This document shows, piece by piece, positions 1 through 9,416 of a stretch of DNA of 64,000 nt (positions within the stretch are counted from its first letter, which is position 1; each line of letters begins with the position of its first letter). The translations under genes and the position numbers were made by a program. Where the stretch lies: positions 2,852,001-2,916,000 of the forward strand of contig NC_019567.1 of NCBI RefSeq assembly GCF_000317895.1, in the 5' to 3' direction. Origin of the DNA: Bdellovibrio bacteriovorus str. Tiberius. GTDB taxonomy: Bacteria > Bdellovibrionota > Bdellovibrionia > Bdellovibrionales > Bdellovibrionaceae. The notes beneath the pieces were generated by a model that had not been told where the DNA came from, made no database searches, and was given only the letters and a program-made list of their open reading frames with translations.

Positions 1-1412
1 ACGGCTATATCGAGAAAAAAGGCGGCGAACCCAAGTCCTTCTCTGAGGATCTGGATGTTGTGATTGTGGGTGGCGGTATTGCCGGCCTTTCCACGGCTTA
101 CTATCTGCGCGACAAAAAGATCGCTTTGCTTGAAATGGATTTCCGCCTGGGTGGAAACTCCAAAGGTGAACAGTACAAAAACTCTGTCTATTCCACAGGG
201 GCGGCTTATTTGGTCGAGCCGGATCAGACAGCCCCACTGGGCAGTCTTTTGACTGAACTGGGCATCTGGGACAAAGCGCGCCGTGAAAACTCGGACCACA
301 CCACGGTTCTTTACAACAACAAATTCACTTCCCCGTTCTGGAAAGGCGCCACTGATAAGGCCGCCGCTGACAATTTCAACAAGGTGTTCAAACGCCTGGC
401 TGAAATCGGTGCGGAAGCTGACTTCGACTATAACGGTGAACTGGCTAAATCTGTCGATCATTTGAACTTCGAACAATGGCTGACCAAAGAATTCGGCGAT
501 GTTCACAAGCACTTGCTTGAATACTTCCAGCTGTACGGATGGAGCTCGTTCTGCGGTTCCACGGACGAACTGTCTGCTTACCAATACCTGGGCTTTATCT
601 GTGCTGAGACCGGCACTTTGATGGCTTACCCGGGTGGTAATGCTTACGTGGCTCACAAGATGGCGCAAAAGATCCGCAAAGATGCGGGTGACAAATCCCT
701 GCGCGCAGGAAGCATCGTATTGCGCGTGACCACCGAAGGTGATTCCGCTGTGATCCTGTATGAAGATGCCATGGGTGTTCTGAAAAAGATCCGCGCAAAA
801 CAGGTTGTTATGGCCTGCCAGAAGTTCGTTGCAAAACGTCTGTTGCCACAGATGCCAAAAGATCAGGCTGACGCGATCACCATGCTTCCCTACCGTGCGT
901 ATCTGGTTGGAAACATCCTGACGAAAAAGAACTTCCAAAGCCCCAGCTATGAACTGTACTGCCTGAAAGGCCAAGTACCACCGTCCCCGACGCCGATGAG
1001 ACGTGGTGACCGCAGCTTCACTGACATTTGTTTCGGCACGTGGGCCCAGGAAGAAAAAGTCGATCACAGCGTGCTGACGCTTTATCACGGCATCCCTTAC
1101 GATGGTGCCCGTCAGTTCCTGTTCAACCCAGCTTCTCATGACAAATACAAAGCCAAATATCTGCAGGACGTGGAACCGATTCTGCAAACCATGAACCTCA
1201 GCATGAACGACGTGCACGGCATCCGCCTGACTCGCTGGGGTCACGCTTTGCCGCTGTCTCGCGCGGGCCTGATTCAGGATGGCTTGCCTCAGAAGGCGTC
1301 TGAATCCATCAATGGCATCATCCACTTCGCCAATCAGGACAACTGGATGAATCCATGCTTTGAAACGGCTCACCACTGCGCCATCGAAGTGGCGACAAAA
1401 ATCAAAGGCTAA
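1..1412 (+). CDS. FAD-dependent amine-oxidase-like oxidoreductase, 5' end outside window
   Basis: The reading frame is open from base 3, so the gene begins before the window; the GTG at 60 lies inside the Rossmann motif and cannot be the start. The visible part (about 470 residues) opens with a dinucleotide-binding fold, VVIVGGGIAGLSTAYYL, followed by an acidic residue at the end of beta-2 (LLEMD) and the R-x-GG motif (FRLGGNS) of the flavin amine oxidase/protoporphyrinogen oxidase superfamily. A C-terminal flavin-contact segment around IIHFANQDNW closes the FAD domain. Substrate cannot be read from sequence. A hairpin with a T-run follows the stop. The family call is secure; the exact enzyme is unknown. 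Confidence 0.85.
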   Translation, partial: GYIEKKGGEPKSFSEDLDVVIVGGGIAGLSTAYYLRDKKIALLEMDFRLGGNSKGEQYKNSVYSTGAAYLVEPDQTAPLGSLLTELGIWDKARRENSDHTTVLYNNKFTSPFWKGATDKAAADNFNKVFKRLAEIGAEADFDYNGELAKSVDHLNFEQWLTKEFGDVHKHLLEYFQLYGWSSFCGSTDELSAYQYLGFICAETGTLMAYPGGNAYVAHKMAQKIRKDAGDKSLRAGSIVLRVTTEGDSAVILYEDAMGVLKKIRAKQVVMACQKFVAKRLLPQMPKDQADAITMLPYRAYLVGNILTKKNFQSPSYELYCLKGQVPPSPTPMRRGDRSFTDICFGTWAQEEKVDHSVLTLYHGIPYDGARQFLFNPASHDKYKAKYLQDVEPILQTMNLSMNDVHGIRLTRWGHALPLSRAGLIQDGLPQKASESINGIIHFANQDNWMNPCFETAHHCAIEVATKIKG

Positions 1413-1432
1413 GAAGCTTCACATTCCTCAAT

Positions 1433-1472
1433 AAAAAGGCTTGTATTAATTTGAGAATACAGGCGCTTTTTT
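1433..1472 (+). terminator. Rho-independent terminator after the oxidoreductase gene
   Basis: A stem of GGCTTGTATT against AATACAGGC (one G-T pair) with an 8-base loop is followed by a run of six T. It lies 20 bases after the stop at 1412 and before the next gene. Confidence 0.7.
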
Positions 1473-1506
1473 CTAAAGATCATGGGCGATAGAACGATAT
1501 AGATTT

Positions 1507-2712
1507 ATGCGTTTTATTGCCCTTTTGCTTTTTATGACGACATCGGTGAATGCCTGGGCTGATGGCAAAGCCTATCTTGATCTGGAAGAAGACCAGATCG
1601 TTTCTGTATTCAATAAACCCGGAATGAACTGGAAGAACTGTTCGGCCGATCCCAACTGCCGGCCCGTCGGCTGGCCGGATCGTGATGCTTCCATCGAAGT
1701 GACGTCCAAGCCGCGCAAGATGAAGGTGGAAGATCCCAACACCGGCACCATGCAAACGGAAGAGTACGTGCAGATCAAGTATTCTTACACCCGCGAGCGT
1801 GATGGCATCACCTACACCCAACAAGGCACCGGCTGGGTCGATGCCGCCTATGTCAATCGCAGCAAAACCAAAGCCGTCTATGGCGCGGCTGACGACAAAT
1901 CCGAATACTGCCCACCCGTTCAAAAATCCACAACCGGTGGCGGAACCAAAGAGGTTCAAAAAAGCATTTCCGGAATTCAAGCCGCCATCGCCAACAAAGG
2001 TGTGAAGGAAACTGCCGCCGCACTTAAAGCCTCGGTGGGGGCCTGCATGATCAATCCGAAGAATCCGCCAGCGGCCTACAAGGGTGACAATCCGTTTGAT
2101 TCCTATGTGCTGCCCCACCTGAAAAAACAAGCCGTTCCCAAAGTCGCCCGTGAAGACGGCAAGATGATGACACAGCAGGATCTGATCACCGTCGATGCTC
2201 TGGCGCGCACGATGTATGCTGAAATGGCTCGTTGTTACAAACACGGCCTGCACTATCCGATGGCCGTGGCTAAAATTGCGGTGAATCGCGCCAACACGGA
2301 AAGCCGTCACAAAGAATTCATCAAAGGCACGCACAACAGCGGCAAAAGTGATCTGGCCAAAGTGGTCACCACCCCGTCGCAGTTCAACCTTTGGATGAAG
2401 ACCCACAACGGACAGAAAAACGGCCCGCTGGCTCACGCCCTGTGCCCGCCTTCAGACAAGAACAAACTTTTCTGGAGTGGCGCAAAGCCCAGCAAGGAAG
2501 AGCAGGACATCTGGGACAACACCCTACGCATCGCTACTGAGGCCGTGCTGTTTCCAAAAAAGTTCAATGCACGAACTTCACAGTTGAAGCAGTTCCATTA
2601 TACGTCGGGTATGGACAGCTTCTTCGGAATGAAGCAGGTCTTCCCGTGGATTGCCGACCGCAAAGTTTCCAAAAATGCCTGTGTACAGGTCTGGGATGGC
2701 GGCGTAAAATAG
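1507..2712 (+). CDS. Exported SleB-type cell wall hydrolase
   Basis: A protein of 401 residues. The first 18 residues form a Sec signal peptide (hydrophobic FIALLLFMTTS, then NAWA). Residues about 20-115 contain an SH3-like region ending in GTGWVDAAYV. The C-terminal part, about 230-395, has the signature of the SleB/Hydrolase_2 family of peptidoglycan lytic enzymes: LARTMYAEMA (with the conserved catalytic Glu), AVAKIAVNRA, and a serine/phenylalanine segment TTPSQFN. It probably cleaves peptidoglycan in the periplasm, either its own or that of prey; the latter is inference. The next gene begins five bases downstream, so the two may be co-transcribed. Confidence 0.85.
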   Translation: MRFIALLLFMTTSVNAWADGKAYLDLEEDQIVSVFNKPGMNWKNCSADPNCRPVGWPDRDASIEVTSKPRKMKVEDPNTGTMQTEEYVQIKYSYTRERDGITYTQQGTGWVDAAYVNRSKTKAVYGAADDKSEYCPPVQKSTTGGGTKEVQKSISGIQAAIANKGVKETAAALKASVGACMINPKNPPAAYKGDNPFDSYVLPHLKKQAVPKVAREDGKMMTQQDLITVDALARTMYAEMARCYKHGLHYPMAVAKIAVNRANTESRHKEFIKGTHNSGKSDLAKVVTTPSQFNLWMKTHNGQKNGPLAHALCPPSDKNKLFWSGAKPSKEEQDIWDNTLRIATEAVLFPKKFNARTSQLKQFHYTSGMDSFFGMKQVFPWIADRKVSKNACVQVWDGGVK

Positions 2713-2716
2713 CCGC

Positions 2717-3208
2717 ATGAACCAACAAAACACCAACTATGTTTTTCTGATGGATTGTGCGGACTTTTCTGAAGCCCAGGTTGTGAAGTCTTACCTGACT
2801 TCACAAGGGTTCCATCCCCGTGTGCGGGACGAACAAACCCGTGGTGTGGCTCCGCATTTTGGTCAGTTGTTGGGTAAGCTCACGTTGGAAATTCCTGAAC
2901 ACGAATACATGGAAGCGTCTTTGTTGATGGAAAGTCAGGAAAAGCCCCGGGTCCAGATTATTACAGAGAGCGGCTATGACACTCAAGCCTTGGCCAAGAA
3001 AGCTCTTTGGAATGCCATCATCGGCTGCACGATGGTGCCTTTACTTTGCAACTTCTATTCGATGATGCTGGGTTACCGTGTGCTTCGCCATGAAGTCCCT
3101 TTAAGCAAGACCAGCCGCAACCGTCTGTTCCTGGCGATTGTGTTTAACTCTATTGGGTTCTTTGTTTGGTTGACCGTGGGTCCAAAAATCCTGAATCTGG
3201 GTTTCTAA
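2717..3208 (+). CDS. DUF2007-like N-terminal domain with C-terminal membrane segments
   Basis: A protein of 163 residues. Residues 8-75 look like the small ferredoxin-fold DUF2007 (putative prokaryotic signal-transducing) domain: a sequence of the type FxEAQVVKSYLTSQGF followed later by LEIPEHEYMEAS. Residues about 95-160 contain two hydrophobic stretches (WNAIIGCTMVPLLCNFYSMML and the FLAIVFNSIGFFVWLTV segment) that should span the inner membrane. It starts four bases after the hydrolase stop, which suggests one transcript. The function is unknown; the DUF2007 domain usually accompanies membrane or metabolic proteins as a regulatory module. Confidence 0.7.
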   Translation: MNQQNTNYVFLMDCADFSEAQVVKSYLTSQGFHPRVRDEQTRGVAPHFGQLLGKLTLEIPEHEYMEASLLMESQEKPRVQIITESGYDTQALAKKALWNAIIGCTMVPLLCNFYSMMLGYRVLRHEVPLSKTSRNRLFLAIVFNSIGFFVWLTVGPKILNLGF

Positions 3209-3286
3209 AATTACAAGTATCCCTTTGACTGGCTCTGGACCTCACGGATATCAAAATTCAATCAAATTTGCGATACACTGAAGGGC

Positions 3287-4066
3287 ATGAGACGATGGAC
3301 CGCCGCCCTGACCGCCTTATGCCTTATTGTTTTAAATTCCCCGAAAGCCCACGCTCTGGTGGTGGTCGGACAAGAGTATGAACCGTATTATTTCAATGAC
3401 GGTTCTGCCGGTATTGGGGGCGCCTGTTATGAGATCGTTCAAAAACTTTGTTCACTGGAAAAGTCCCACTGCAAATTCAAGTTCGCGCCTTTAAGAAATT
3501 TCTTATCAATGCTGAAAGAAGGTCAGGCCGATATCGGCTGTCCCCTGTCGCGATCCGGGCCGCGTGAAACCGCATTTTATATGCACACCCTTTTCCGCGG
3601 GCGTTATTCTTTCTTTGGCCTGTCCGAGGCGACTCAAAAAGTAAAAAGCTATGCGGATCTAAAGGACATGCGGGTCGGGGTTCTGGCCCCGTCCATGACC
3701 GAAATAAGTCTGAACCGCATTCACGAATTTGCAGACAAGAATTTTAAAATTGAACCTGAAAAAACCATCTTTAATTCTTTGCTAAAAGCTGAAAAGAAAA
3801 ACTATGCCCTGGCTTACGGAAATCGCGATGTAGCCCTGCGCTGGATCGAAAAGACCCGCAGCCCTTTGCGGGAGGTTCCAGAACTGGGTGAGCCGGTGGC
3901 CTATTCCATCGCCTTTTCCAAAAAGAGCTTTAACCCTCAGCGTTTTGAGAAAATTCAACGTTATCTGGTTGAACTGCATAAAGACGGAACACTGGAACAA
4001 ATCGCCCGCAAGTATCGTTTGACGCTGGCGCAGGATTTTAGCGCTCCCGGGCGGTCCGAACCCTAG
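3287..4066 (+). CDS. Periplasmic amino-acid-binding-protein-like (SBP_bac_3) protein
   Basis: A protein of 259 residues with a signal peptide (RRWTAALTALCLIVLNSPKAHA). The mature part fits the family-3 extracellular solute-binding fold: an early beta-strand VVVGQEYEPYYF, the glycine-rich G-x-G-G-ACYEIVQKL helix, the LSMLKEGQADIGCPLSRS segment in place of the usual G-x-x-D motif, and a C-terminal VELHKDGTLEQIARKY that matches the typical dG-tl-kI-kKy end. No ABC transporter permease or ATPase is adjacent, so it may be an orphan sensor-type binding protein. The ligand is unknown. Several Bdellovibrio relatives carry many such orphan proteins (general knowledge, not checked here). Confidence 0.8.
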   Translation: MRRWTAALTALCLIVLNSPKAHALVVVGQEYEPYYFNDGSAGIGGACYEIVQKLCSLEKSHCKFKFAPLRNFLSMLKEGQADIGCPLSRSGPRETAFYMHTLFRGRYSFFGLSEATQKVKSYADLKDMRVGVLAPSMTEISLNRIHEFADKNFKIEPEKTIFNSLLKAEKKNYALAYGNRDVALRWIEKTRSPLREVPELGEPVAYSIAFSKKSFNPQRFEKIQRYLVELHKDGTLEQIARKYRLTLAQDFSAPGRSEP

Positions 4067-4116
4067 CCCCTATAAAGTGAATCCTTTTCCACTTTGGCTG
4101 TGCCATACTCGCGCCC

Positions 4117-5193
4117 ATGAGCCGGGAATTTCGCAAAGACATCAAGGGGCGCGGGGCCAGTAGCAATTTTTCAAATCGCTATGATTCACTGACCTATGAA
4201 CCGACCGAAGAGGACTTCGATAATTATCAGGAAGAAGAAAAGCCCCTGCTGCGCACAGAAATCCTGAAGGACAGCTCGCGCACTATCATTTCCCAGAATA
4301 AAAGCCCGGATATTGGCTTCACATATTCCATCAACTCTTATCGTGGGTGTGAGCACGGCTGCTCGTACTGCTATGCCCGTCCTTCACACGAATATCTGGG
4401 GCATTCTCCAGGCCTTGATTTTGAATCCAAAATTTATGTGAAAGAAGAAGGCCCCCAGCTTTTGCGCGAGGCTTTGATGAAACCCTCGTGGAAGGGCGAT
4501 GTCATCATGATGAGCGGAATCACGGACTGTTATCAGCCGCTGGAAAGAAAGATGCAGCTGACCCGTGGATGTCTGCAGGTCTTGGCCGAATTCAAAAACC
4601 CGGCTTCATTGATCACCAAAAATGCGCTGATCACCCGGGATCTGGATATCTTCACTGACATGGCCAAGTATGACGGAATTCTGATTTACATTTCTGTGAC
4701 TTCTCTGAATGCGGATTTGGCAGCGAAATTGGAGCCACGCACATCACGTCCGGAAGCGCGCCTGAAAGCCATTGAAACTCTGGCAGCAGCGGGCATCCCG
4801 GTGGGGGTGAACGTGGCCCCATGTATTCCCGGACTGACCGATCATGAAATGCCGATGATTTTAAAACGCGCGAAAGAAGCCGGGGCGAAATTTGCCGGTT
4901 ACACTCCCCTGCGCCTGCCATCGACGGTGCTGCCGATTTTTTCAGAATGGCTGGAAGTGCATGAACCGTTAAAAAAAGACAAGGTGCTCAATGCGGTGAA
5001 GGACATCCGTGGTGGCCGCCTGAATGATCCCAACTTTGGTTCGCGCATGCGAGGTGAAGGCGCCCGGGCTGATCATCTGGAGCAAATGTTTGAAATCTAT
5101 TGCCGCAAATGGAGCTTGAACAAAGAAGAGTTTCATCTGTCGTCGGCAAGCTTCAAACGCCCGACCAATCAGCTGAGTTTTGATATTGATTGA
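4117..5193 (+). CDS. Radical SAM protein of the PA0069/SplB-like family
   Basis: A protein of 358 residues. The iron-sulfur motif is visible at about residue 87 as RGCEHGCSYCYAR (C-x3-C-x2-C), the three ligands of a SAM-binding [4Fe-4S] cluster. The N-terminal GRGASSNFSNRYD and the later ITDCYQPLE and LEPRTSRPEARL segments are typical of the PA0069 group, which is related to spore photoproduct lyase. The reaction is not known for this group; DNA repair is sometimes proposed on the basis of the SplB relationship. It is a single gene ended by a strong bidirectional terminator shared with aconitase. Confidence 0.88.
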   Translation: MSREFRKDIKGRGASSNFSNRYDSLTYEPTEEDFDNYQEEEKPLLRTEILKDSSRTIISQNKSPDIGFTYSINSYRGCEHGCSYCYARPSHEYLGHSPGLDFESKIYVKEEGPQLLREALMKPSWKGDVIMMSGITDCYQPLERKMQLTRGCLQVLAEFKNPASLITKNALITRDLDIFTDMAKYDGILIYISVTSLNADLAAKLEPRTSRPEARLKAIETLAAAGIPVGVNVAPCIPGLTDHEMPMILKRAKEAGAKFAGYTPLRLPSTVLPIFSEWLEVHEPLKKDKVLNAVKDIRGGRLNDPNFGSRMRGEGARADHLEQMFEIYCRKWSLNKEEFHLSSASFKRPTNQLSFDID

Positions 5194-5202
5194 TGCCGAA
5201 AA

Positions 5203-5243
5203 TAAAAAACCCCTGATGTAAAACACCAGGGGTTTTGTTTTTT
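5203..5243. terminator. Bidirectional terminator between radical SAM gene and aconitase
   Basis: The arms AAAACCCCTG and CAGGGGTTTT pair around a short loop, with A-rich sequence on the left and T-rich sequence on the right, so it can end transcription from both converging genes. Confidence 0.85.
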
Positions 5244-5260
5244 TGAATTCAAGCCGGATC

Positions 5261-7519
5261 TTACAGACCGCGGATCAAGTTCAACGCACTTCCCGCGCGG
5301 AACCATTTCAACTGTTCTGCGTTGTAAGTGTGCTTAAGCTCGATAGTCTCTGTAGAACCATCAGCGTGCTTGATGTTTGCTTTCACGTTTTTACCTGGAG
5401 CAAGATCATTCAGATCAACCAGGGACAAACGGTCTGCTTCCTGAACTTTGTCGTAATCTTTTGGATTAACAAAAGTCAAAGCCAGCACACCTTGTTTTTT
5501 CAGGTTCGTCTCGTGGATACGAGCGAAGGATTTCGTGATAACTGCAGAAGCACCCAAGTGTCTTGGGCACATTGCCGCGTGCTCACGGGAAGAACCTTCA
5601 CCGTAGTTTTCGTCACCAACGATAACCCAGCCTTTACCCGCTTTCTGGTAAGCACGTGCCACCTGAGCGAATTCTGCTGTTTCACCAGTCAGTTGGTTTT
5701 TACCTTTACCGATTTCACCTGTGAACGCGTTATCCGCACCCAACAACATGTTGTTGGAGATGTTGTCCAAGTGACCACGGTAGTTCAACCATTTACCACC
5801 CGGAGAGATATGATCCGTCGTGCACTTGCCTTTTGCTTTCGCAAGAACCAATTGATCAACGAAATCTTTGCCATCCCATTTAGTGAACGGGGAAAGAAGC
5901 TGCAAACGATCAGAAGAAGGATTCACTGCCACTTGAGCGGTTGCACCTGCTGGTTTCTGATAGCCTTCAGTGTCCGCGATGAAGCCTTTAGCCGGCAATT
6001 CCGGGGCCACTGGCGCCTGAAGTTTGATTTTGCCTTTTGGACCTTCCAGCTCGTCAGTTGCCGGGTTGAAGTCCAAACGACCTGCAAGACCCAAAGCCAT
6101 AACAATCTCAGGAGAAGCGATGAACGCCAGAGTCTCTGGGTTCGCATCGTTACGTGCACGGAAGTTACGGTTGAAGGAAGTTACGATCGTGTTTTTCTCG
6201 CCAGACTTGATGTCGTCACGTTTCCACTGACCGATACAAGGACCGCACGCGTTCGCAAGAACAGTCGCGCCCACTTCATTGAACGTCGCCATTTGGCCGT
6301 CACGCTCAATCGTGTTCTGAATCTGAGTGGAACCCGGAGACACCAGGAACGGAGACGTCATTTTCACGCCCACTTCCATAGCTTGTTTCGCCACGAAAGC
6401 CGCGCGACCGATATCTTCATAGGAAGAATTCGTGCAGGAACCGATCAAAGCAGAGGAAATCTTAACTGTGTAGCCTTTCTCAGCCACTTCTTTTTTAAGT
6501 GCAGAGATTGGACGAGCTAAGTCTGGAGTGTGAGGACCCACCAGGTGTGGTTCCAAAGCAGACAAGTCGATTTCGTAAACTTCGTCGAAGTATTTGCCTG
6601 GGTTTGCCACCACGTCCGCATCTGCAGACAGGATGTCTTTGTGACCGTCAGCGATGGACGCCAATTGATCACGACCTGTGGATTTCAGGTAAGCGCCCAT
6701 GCGCTCATCGTATGGGAATACAGAGCAGGTAGCACCCAGCTCAGCACCCATGTTGGTGATAGTTGCTTTACCAGTACAAGAGATGGAGGACGTGCCTTCA
6801 CCGAAGTACTCTACAACTTTATCCGTACCACCTTTTACAGTCAGCATTCCGCACAGTTTCAGGATCACGTCTTTAGCAGACGCCCAACCGCCCAGTTTGC
6901 CTTTCAGGTGAACACCGATCAGCTTAGGATTTTTAACTTCCCAAGGCAGACCCACCATCACGTCAGAAGCATCAGAACCACCAACGCCCACAGCACACAT
7001 ACCCAAACCACCCGCATTCGGAGTGTGAGAGTCCGTACCGATCATCAAGCCACCTGGGAACGCGTAGTTTTCAAGGATTACTTGGTGAATGATACCAGCG
7101 CCTGGTTTCCAGAAGCCGATGTTGTAACGGGAAGAAGCCGTTGCCAGGAAGTCATAAACTTCTTTGTTGGTTGCATTGGCAACAGTCATATCTGCGCCTG
7201 CACCTTTGTAAGCCTGGATCAAGTGATCGCAGTGTACTGTGGAAGGAACAGCTGCTTCATCTTTACCTGCCAGCATGAATTGCAACAAAGCCATCTGCGC
7301 TGTCGCATCTTGCATCGCCACGCGGTCTGGTCTTAGAAGCAGGAAGCTTTCGCCACGAACCAATTCCTGGTTCTGTGGATCATCCAAGTGACCGAACAAA
7401 ATTTTCTCCGCCAATGTCAAAGGGCGGTTCAAGCGATTGCGAACAACAGCCAATCTTTCAGCTGTCTTCTTGTATACGTTCTGCACCATTTCAGGTGAAG
7501 TTTCGATTTTCGAAGCCAT
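5261..7519 (-). CDS. acnA: Aconitate hydratase (mitochondrial-type aconitase)
   Basis: A protein of 752 residues, the length of mitochondrial-type aconitases rather than the approximately 890-residue AcnA/IRP type of E. coli. It interconverts citrate and isocitrate in the TCA cycle. The cluster ligands are visible as [12 protein letters not shown] and [11 protein letters not shown]. Other family blocks are [26 protein letters not shown] and, in the C-terminal swivel domain, [11 protein letters not shown]. The ATG start is preceded by an AAAGG sequence. It is transcribed alone on the minus strand and divergently from the sirtuin gene. The product call is secure; the symbol is conventional and the paralogue class is inferred from length and motifs. 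Confidence 0.95.
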   Translation of the reverse strand: MASKIETSPEMVQNVYKKTAERLAVVRNRLNRPLTLAEKILFGHLDDPQNQELVRGESFLLLRPDRVAMQDATAQMALLQFMLAGKDEAAVPSTVHCDHLIQAYKGAGADMTVANATNKEVYDFLATASSRYNIGFWKPGAGIIHQVILENYAFPGGLMIGTDSHTPNAGGLGMCAVGVGGSDASDVMVGLPWEVKNPKLIGVHLKGKLGGWASAKDVILKLCGMLTVKGGTDKVVEYFGEGTSSISCTGKATITNMGAELGATCSVFPYDERMGAYLKSTGRDQLASIADGHKDILSADADVVANPGKYFDEVYEIDLSALEPHLVGPHTPDLARPISALKKEVAEKGYTVKISSALIGSCTNSSYEDIGRAAFVAKQAMEVGVKMTSPFLVSPGSTQIQNTIERDGQMATFNEVGATVLANACGPCIGQWKRDDIKSGEKNTIVTSFNRNFRARNDANPETLAFIASPEIVMALGLAGRLDFNPATDELEGPKGKIKLQAPVAPELPAKGFIADTEGYQKPAGATAQVAVNPSSDRLQLLSPFTKWDGKDFVDQLVLAKAKGKCTTDHISPGGKWLNYRGHLDNISNNMLLGADNAFTGEIGKGKNQLTGETAEFAQVARAYQKAGKGWVIVGDENYGEGSSREHAAMCPRHLGASAVITKSFARIHETNLKKQGVLALTFVNPKDYDKVQEADRLSLVDLNDLAPGKNVKANIKHADGSTETIELKHTYNAEQLKWFRAGSALNLIRGL

Positions 7520-7641
7520 TGTAATTGCCTTTCTTTTAAGAACGCCCCATCCTAATGAAAATCAGTTGAAATCTCAAACAAAATGCGGGGTTGGGATTCA
7601 TTCTCGGGACCGTCCCCATGGCCTGAATTGCGCGAGGCATA

Positions 7642-8349
7642 ATGGACTTAAGACTATTTAAGAACATCGTCATCCTCACTGGTGCCGGCATCTCGGCCGA
7701 GAGCGGAATTCGCACGTTCCGGGACCAGAACGGCCTGTGGGAAGATCACCGAATTGAAGACGTGGCAACACCTGAAGCTTTTGCTCGAAACCCGTCTTTG
7801 GTTCAGCGCTTTTACAACCTGAGAAGAGCTCAACTGAAAGAGCCAAACCTGACCCCAAATCCCGCCCACCAAGCCCTGGTCGAACTGGAAAACCTTTGGG
7901 AGGGAAACTTCCTGCTGGTCACCCAGAACGTCGACAACCTTCACCGACGCGCAGGCTCAAAAAACCTGCTGCACATGCACGGGCGCCTGGATCGCGTGTT
8001 TTGCCTGCATTGTGACGAGCATTTTGAGTGGCTGCTGGATCTGGCGGTGGATCAACCCTGCCCGCAGTGTGGGCGCCAAGGCGGAGTTCGCCCCGACATT
8101 GTCTGGTTTGGCGAGATGCCCCACTATATGGAAGAAATCTATGCAGCCCTGGACAAGGCGGATTATTTTATCTCGATTGGAACCAGTGGGAATGTCTACC
8201 CGGCGGCGGGCTTTGTACGTCTTGCGTGGAAAGCCAGAAAGATAGAAATCAATCTAAAGGACACCGAGATCTCCCCCGCGTTTGACGAGCACTATGTCGG
8301 CCCGGCCTCCACGGAGGTACCTCGGTTTATTGCTCAATTTCTCGAGTAA
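7642..8349 (+). CDS. cobB: NAD-dependent protein deacylase, Sir2 family (CobB-type)
   Basis: A protein of 235 residues, the usual length of bacterial sirtuins. NAD-binding GAGISAESGIRTFRD is near residue 15, TQNVDNLHRRAGS and the catalytic-His segment LHMHGRL near 95-115, the zinc site is CLHC...CPQC, and VWFGEMP follows. The YxxR pair (FYNLRRAQL, near residue 57) is the signature of class III sirtuins that remove succinyl and malonyl as well as acetyl groups, so desuccinylation is expected. It probably regulates central metabolic enzymes; the divergent aconitase gene is a plausible but unproven target. Confidence 0.95.
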   Translation: MDLRLFKNIVILTGAGISAESGIRTFRDQNGLWEDHRIEDVATPEAFARNPSLVQRFYNLRRAQLKEPNLTPNPAHQALVELENLWEGNFLLVTQNVDNLHRRAGSKNLLHMHGRLDRVFCLHCDEHFEWLLDLAVDQPCPQCGRQGGVRPDIVWFGEMPHYMEEIYAALDKADYFISIGTSGNVYPAAGFVRLAWKARKIEINLKDTEISPAFDEHYVGPASTEVPRFIAQFLE

Positions 8350-8437
8350 TCCGCGCCTCGTCCCTTCTAATACAAATATAGGGCCTCATTCAAACTCATT
8401 ACGGGACCGTACCCTGCAATAACTTCCATGCAACTTG

Positions 8438-8464
8438 CTTTTTACGTCGATTTGACGTAAAAAG
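8438..8464. repeat. Perfect 11-bp inverted repeat upstream of an XRE regulator
   Basis: CTTTTTACGTC and GACGTAAAAAG flank a 5-base spacer. It lies about 107 bases before the start of the XRE gene at 8571 and about 90 after the sirtuin stop. There is no T-run directly after the 3' arm, so an operator is at least as likely as a terminator. Confidence 0.55.
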
Positions 8465-8570
8465 GGCAGCCGAACCGGGCAACGGTCAATTAGACTTAGT
8501 CGCTCTTATCGACTTATATATCGAGTGCTTGAAAAGCAGATCCACATTGAACTTTTGGAGGTTCATAAAC

Positions 8571-8882
8571 ATGAGTACTAAAAAGGGATCCGACGCTCTT
8601 GAAATGATGGAGGCTAAATACGGCCGTCTTTCTGTGGCAAGCCTGCTGGTCTCATGGAGAACTTCTGACGAGCTTTCTCAGACCCAATTCGCAAAGAAAC
8701 TGGGGATGTCGGTACAAAGTCTTTGTGATCTGGAAAAGGGCCGCAGAATCCCCTCCCCGGGAAGGGCAGCGAAAATCGCAAAAAAAATGGGCTATCCCGA
8801 AATCGCGCTTGTTACACTGGCTCTTCGGGACGCCCTTTATGCTGAAGGCTTCAAGTACAACGTCAAACTTGAAAGCGCCTAA
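8571..8882 (+). CDS. XRE-family helix-turn-helix regulator
   Basis: A protein of 103 residues. The start at 8571 is chosen because GGAGG lies nine bases upstream; a TTG 42 bases earlier has no ribosome site. Residues about 30-80 form a Cro/C1-type helix-turn-helix: the segment LSQTQFAKKLGMSVQSLCDLEKGRRIPSP contains the two DNA-binding helices. No catalytic or ligand domain follows. The inverted repeat at 8438-8464 in its long leader may be its own operator (inference). It could act as a stand-alone regulator or as an antitoxin-like protein, but no toxin gene is next to it. Confidence 0.85.
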   Translation: MSTKKGSDALEMMEAKYGRLSVASLLVSWRTSDELSQTQFAKKLGMSVQSLCDLEKGRRIPSPGRAAKIAKKMGYPEIALVTLALRDALYAEGFKYNVKLESA

Positions 8883-8885
8883 ATA

Positions 8886-9209
8886 TTACCAGCCAGAATA
8901 GCAGCGCTGGGACGTGATCACCTTGTCAGAGTCACGAACCATGTACAGGCAGCTTTCGTAAGCCATGTGCAACTGGATGCGCACGTGAGGAATCACGTCA
9001 CCTTTTGGCGTGATCACGCGGGACGGTTGCGCTTCAATGTCCAGGATTCTTTCGAATGTACAAAGTTCGTCGTAAGAGAAGTCCTCTTGAGCCGCCACAA
9101 CCTTGATCGCCGCTGTATAACGGTCGCTGTGTTCCCATTTAGTGCAAAGGTTACCGGCAAATGCCGCTGAAGATGCCAACAAAGTCAAAGTCGCCAAAAG
9201 AATACGCAT
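8886..9209 (-). CDS. Small exported protein of unknown function
   Basis: A protein of 107 residues with a classical signal peptide (MRILLATLTLLASSAAFA). The mature part of about 89 residues has four cysteines (LCTKW, DELCTF, YESCLY, QRCYSGW), which could form two disulfides in the periplasm. A strong AAGGAGG site precedes the ATG. It converges on the XRE gene with only three bases between stops. I recognise no family. The gene is real on the basis of the signal peptide, the ribosome site and the clean frame. Confidence 0.75.
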   Translation of the reverse strand: MRILLATLTLLASSAAFAGNLCTKWEHSDRYTAAIKVVAAQEDFSYDELCTFERILDIEAQPSRVITPKGDVIPHVRIQLHMAYESCLYMVRDSDKVITSQRCYSGW

Positions 9210-9400
9210 TTTGATTCCTCCTTAGGAAAACGGCCCCATGCTTAAAGGACATAGCCATAAAGAGCAAGAGCGTCCAGAGCTTGGCTGTTCAATGAAAACT
9301 CAATGAAACCGCTCTGCGGCGTATCAAAACAAAACAGACAACCTCCTTTTAGTTACAAAGTGGCCGAAAGTATTAATCTGGCGGCTGTTTAGCCGATACG

Positions 9401-9416
9401 TTGGTCTATGGACCAA
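9401..9416. repeat. Inverted repeat overlapping a start codon
   Basis: TTGGTC and GACCAA flank TATG, whose ATG is the start codon at 9408. A second small hairpin (CGGCT against AGCCG) lies just upstream near 9382-9396. Either could modulate translation or bind a repressor. Confidence 0.35.

Noticed and set aside
1656-1673. CTGCCG-N6-CGGCTG inside the SleB-type gene, similar to the sigma-54 enhancer sites
   Set aside because: It lies in coding sequence, the last arm differs, and no GG-N10-GC promoter is found at a suitable distance.
5243-6520. Long open frame (425 codons) opposite aconitase
   Set aside because: It is the complement of a well-conserved gene, lacks a ribosome site and has a composition (many Phe, Arg, Thr) typical of antisense shadows.
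7603-8414. GGGACCGT-CCC-like strings on both sides of the sirtuin gene (7606 and 8403)
   Set aside because: They are only 11-12 bases long and imperfectly matched; chance cannot be excluded and there is no other support.
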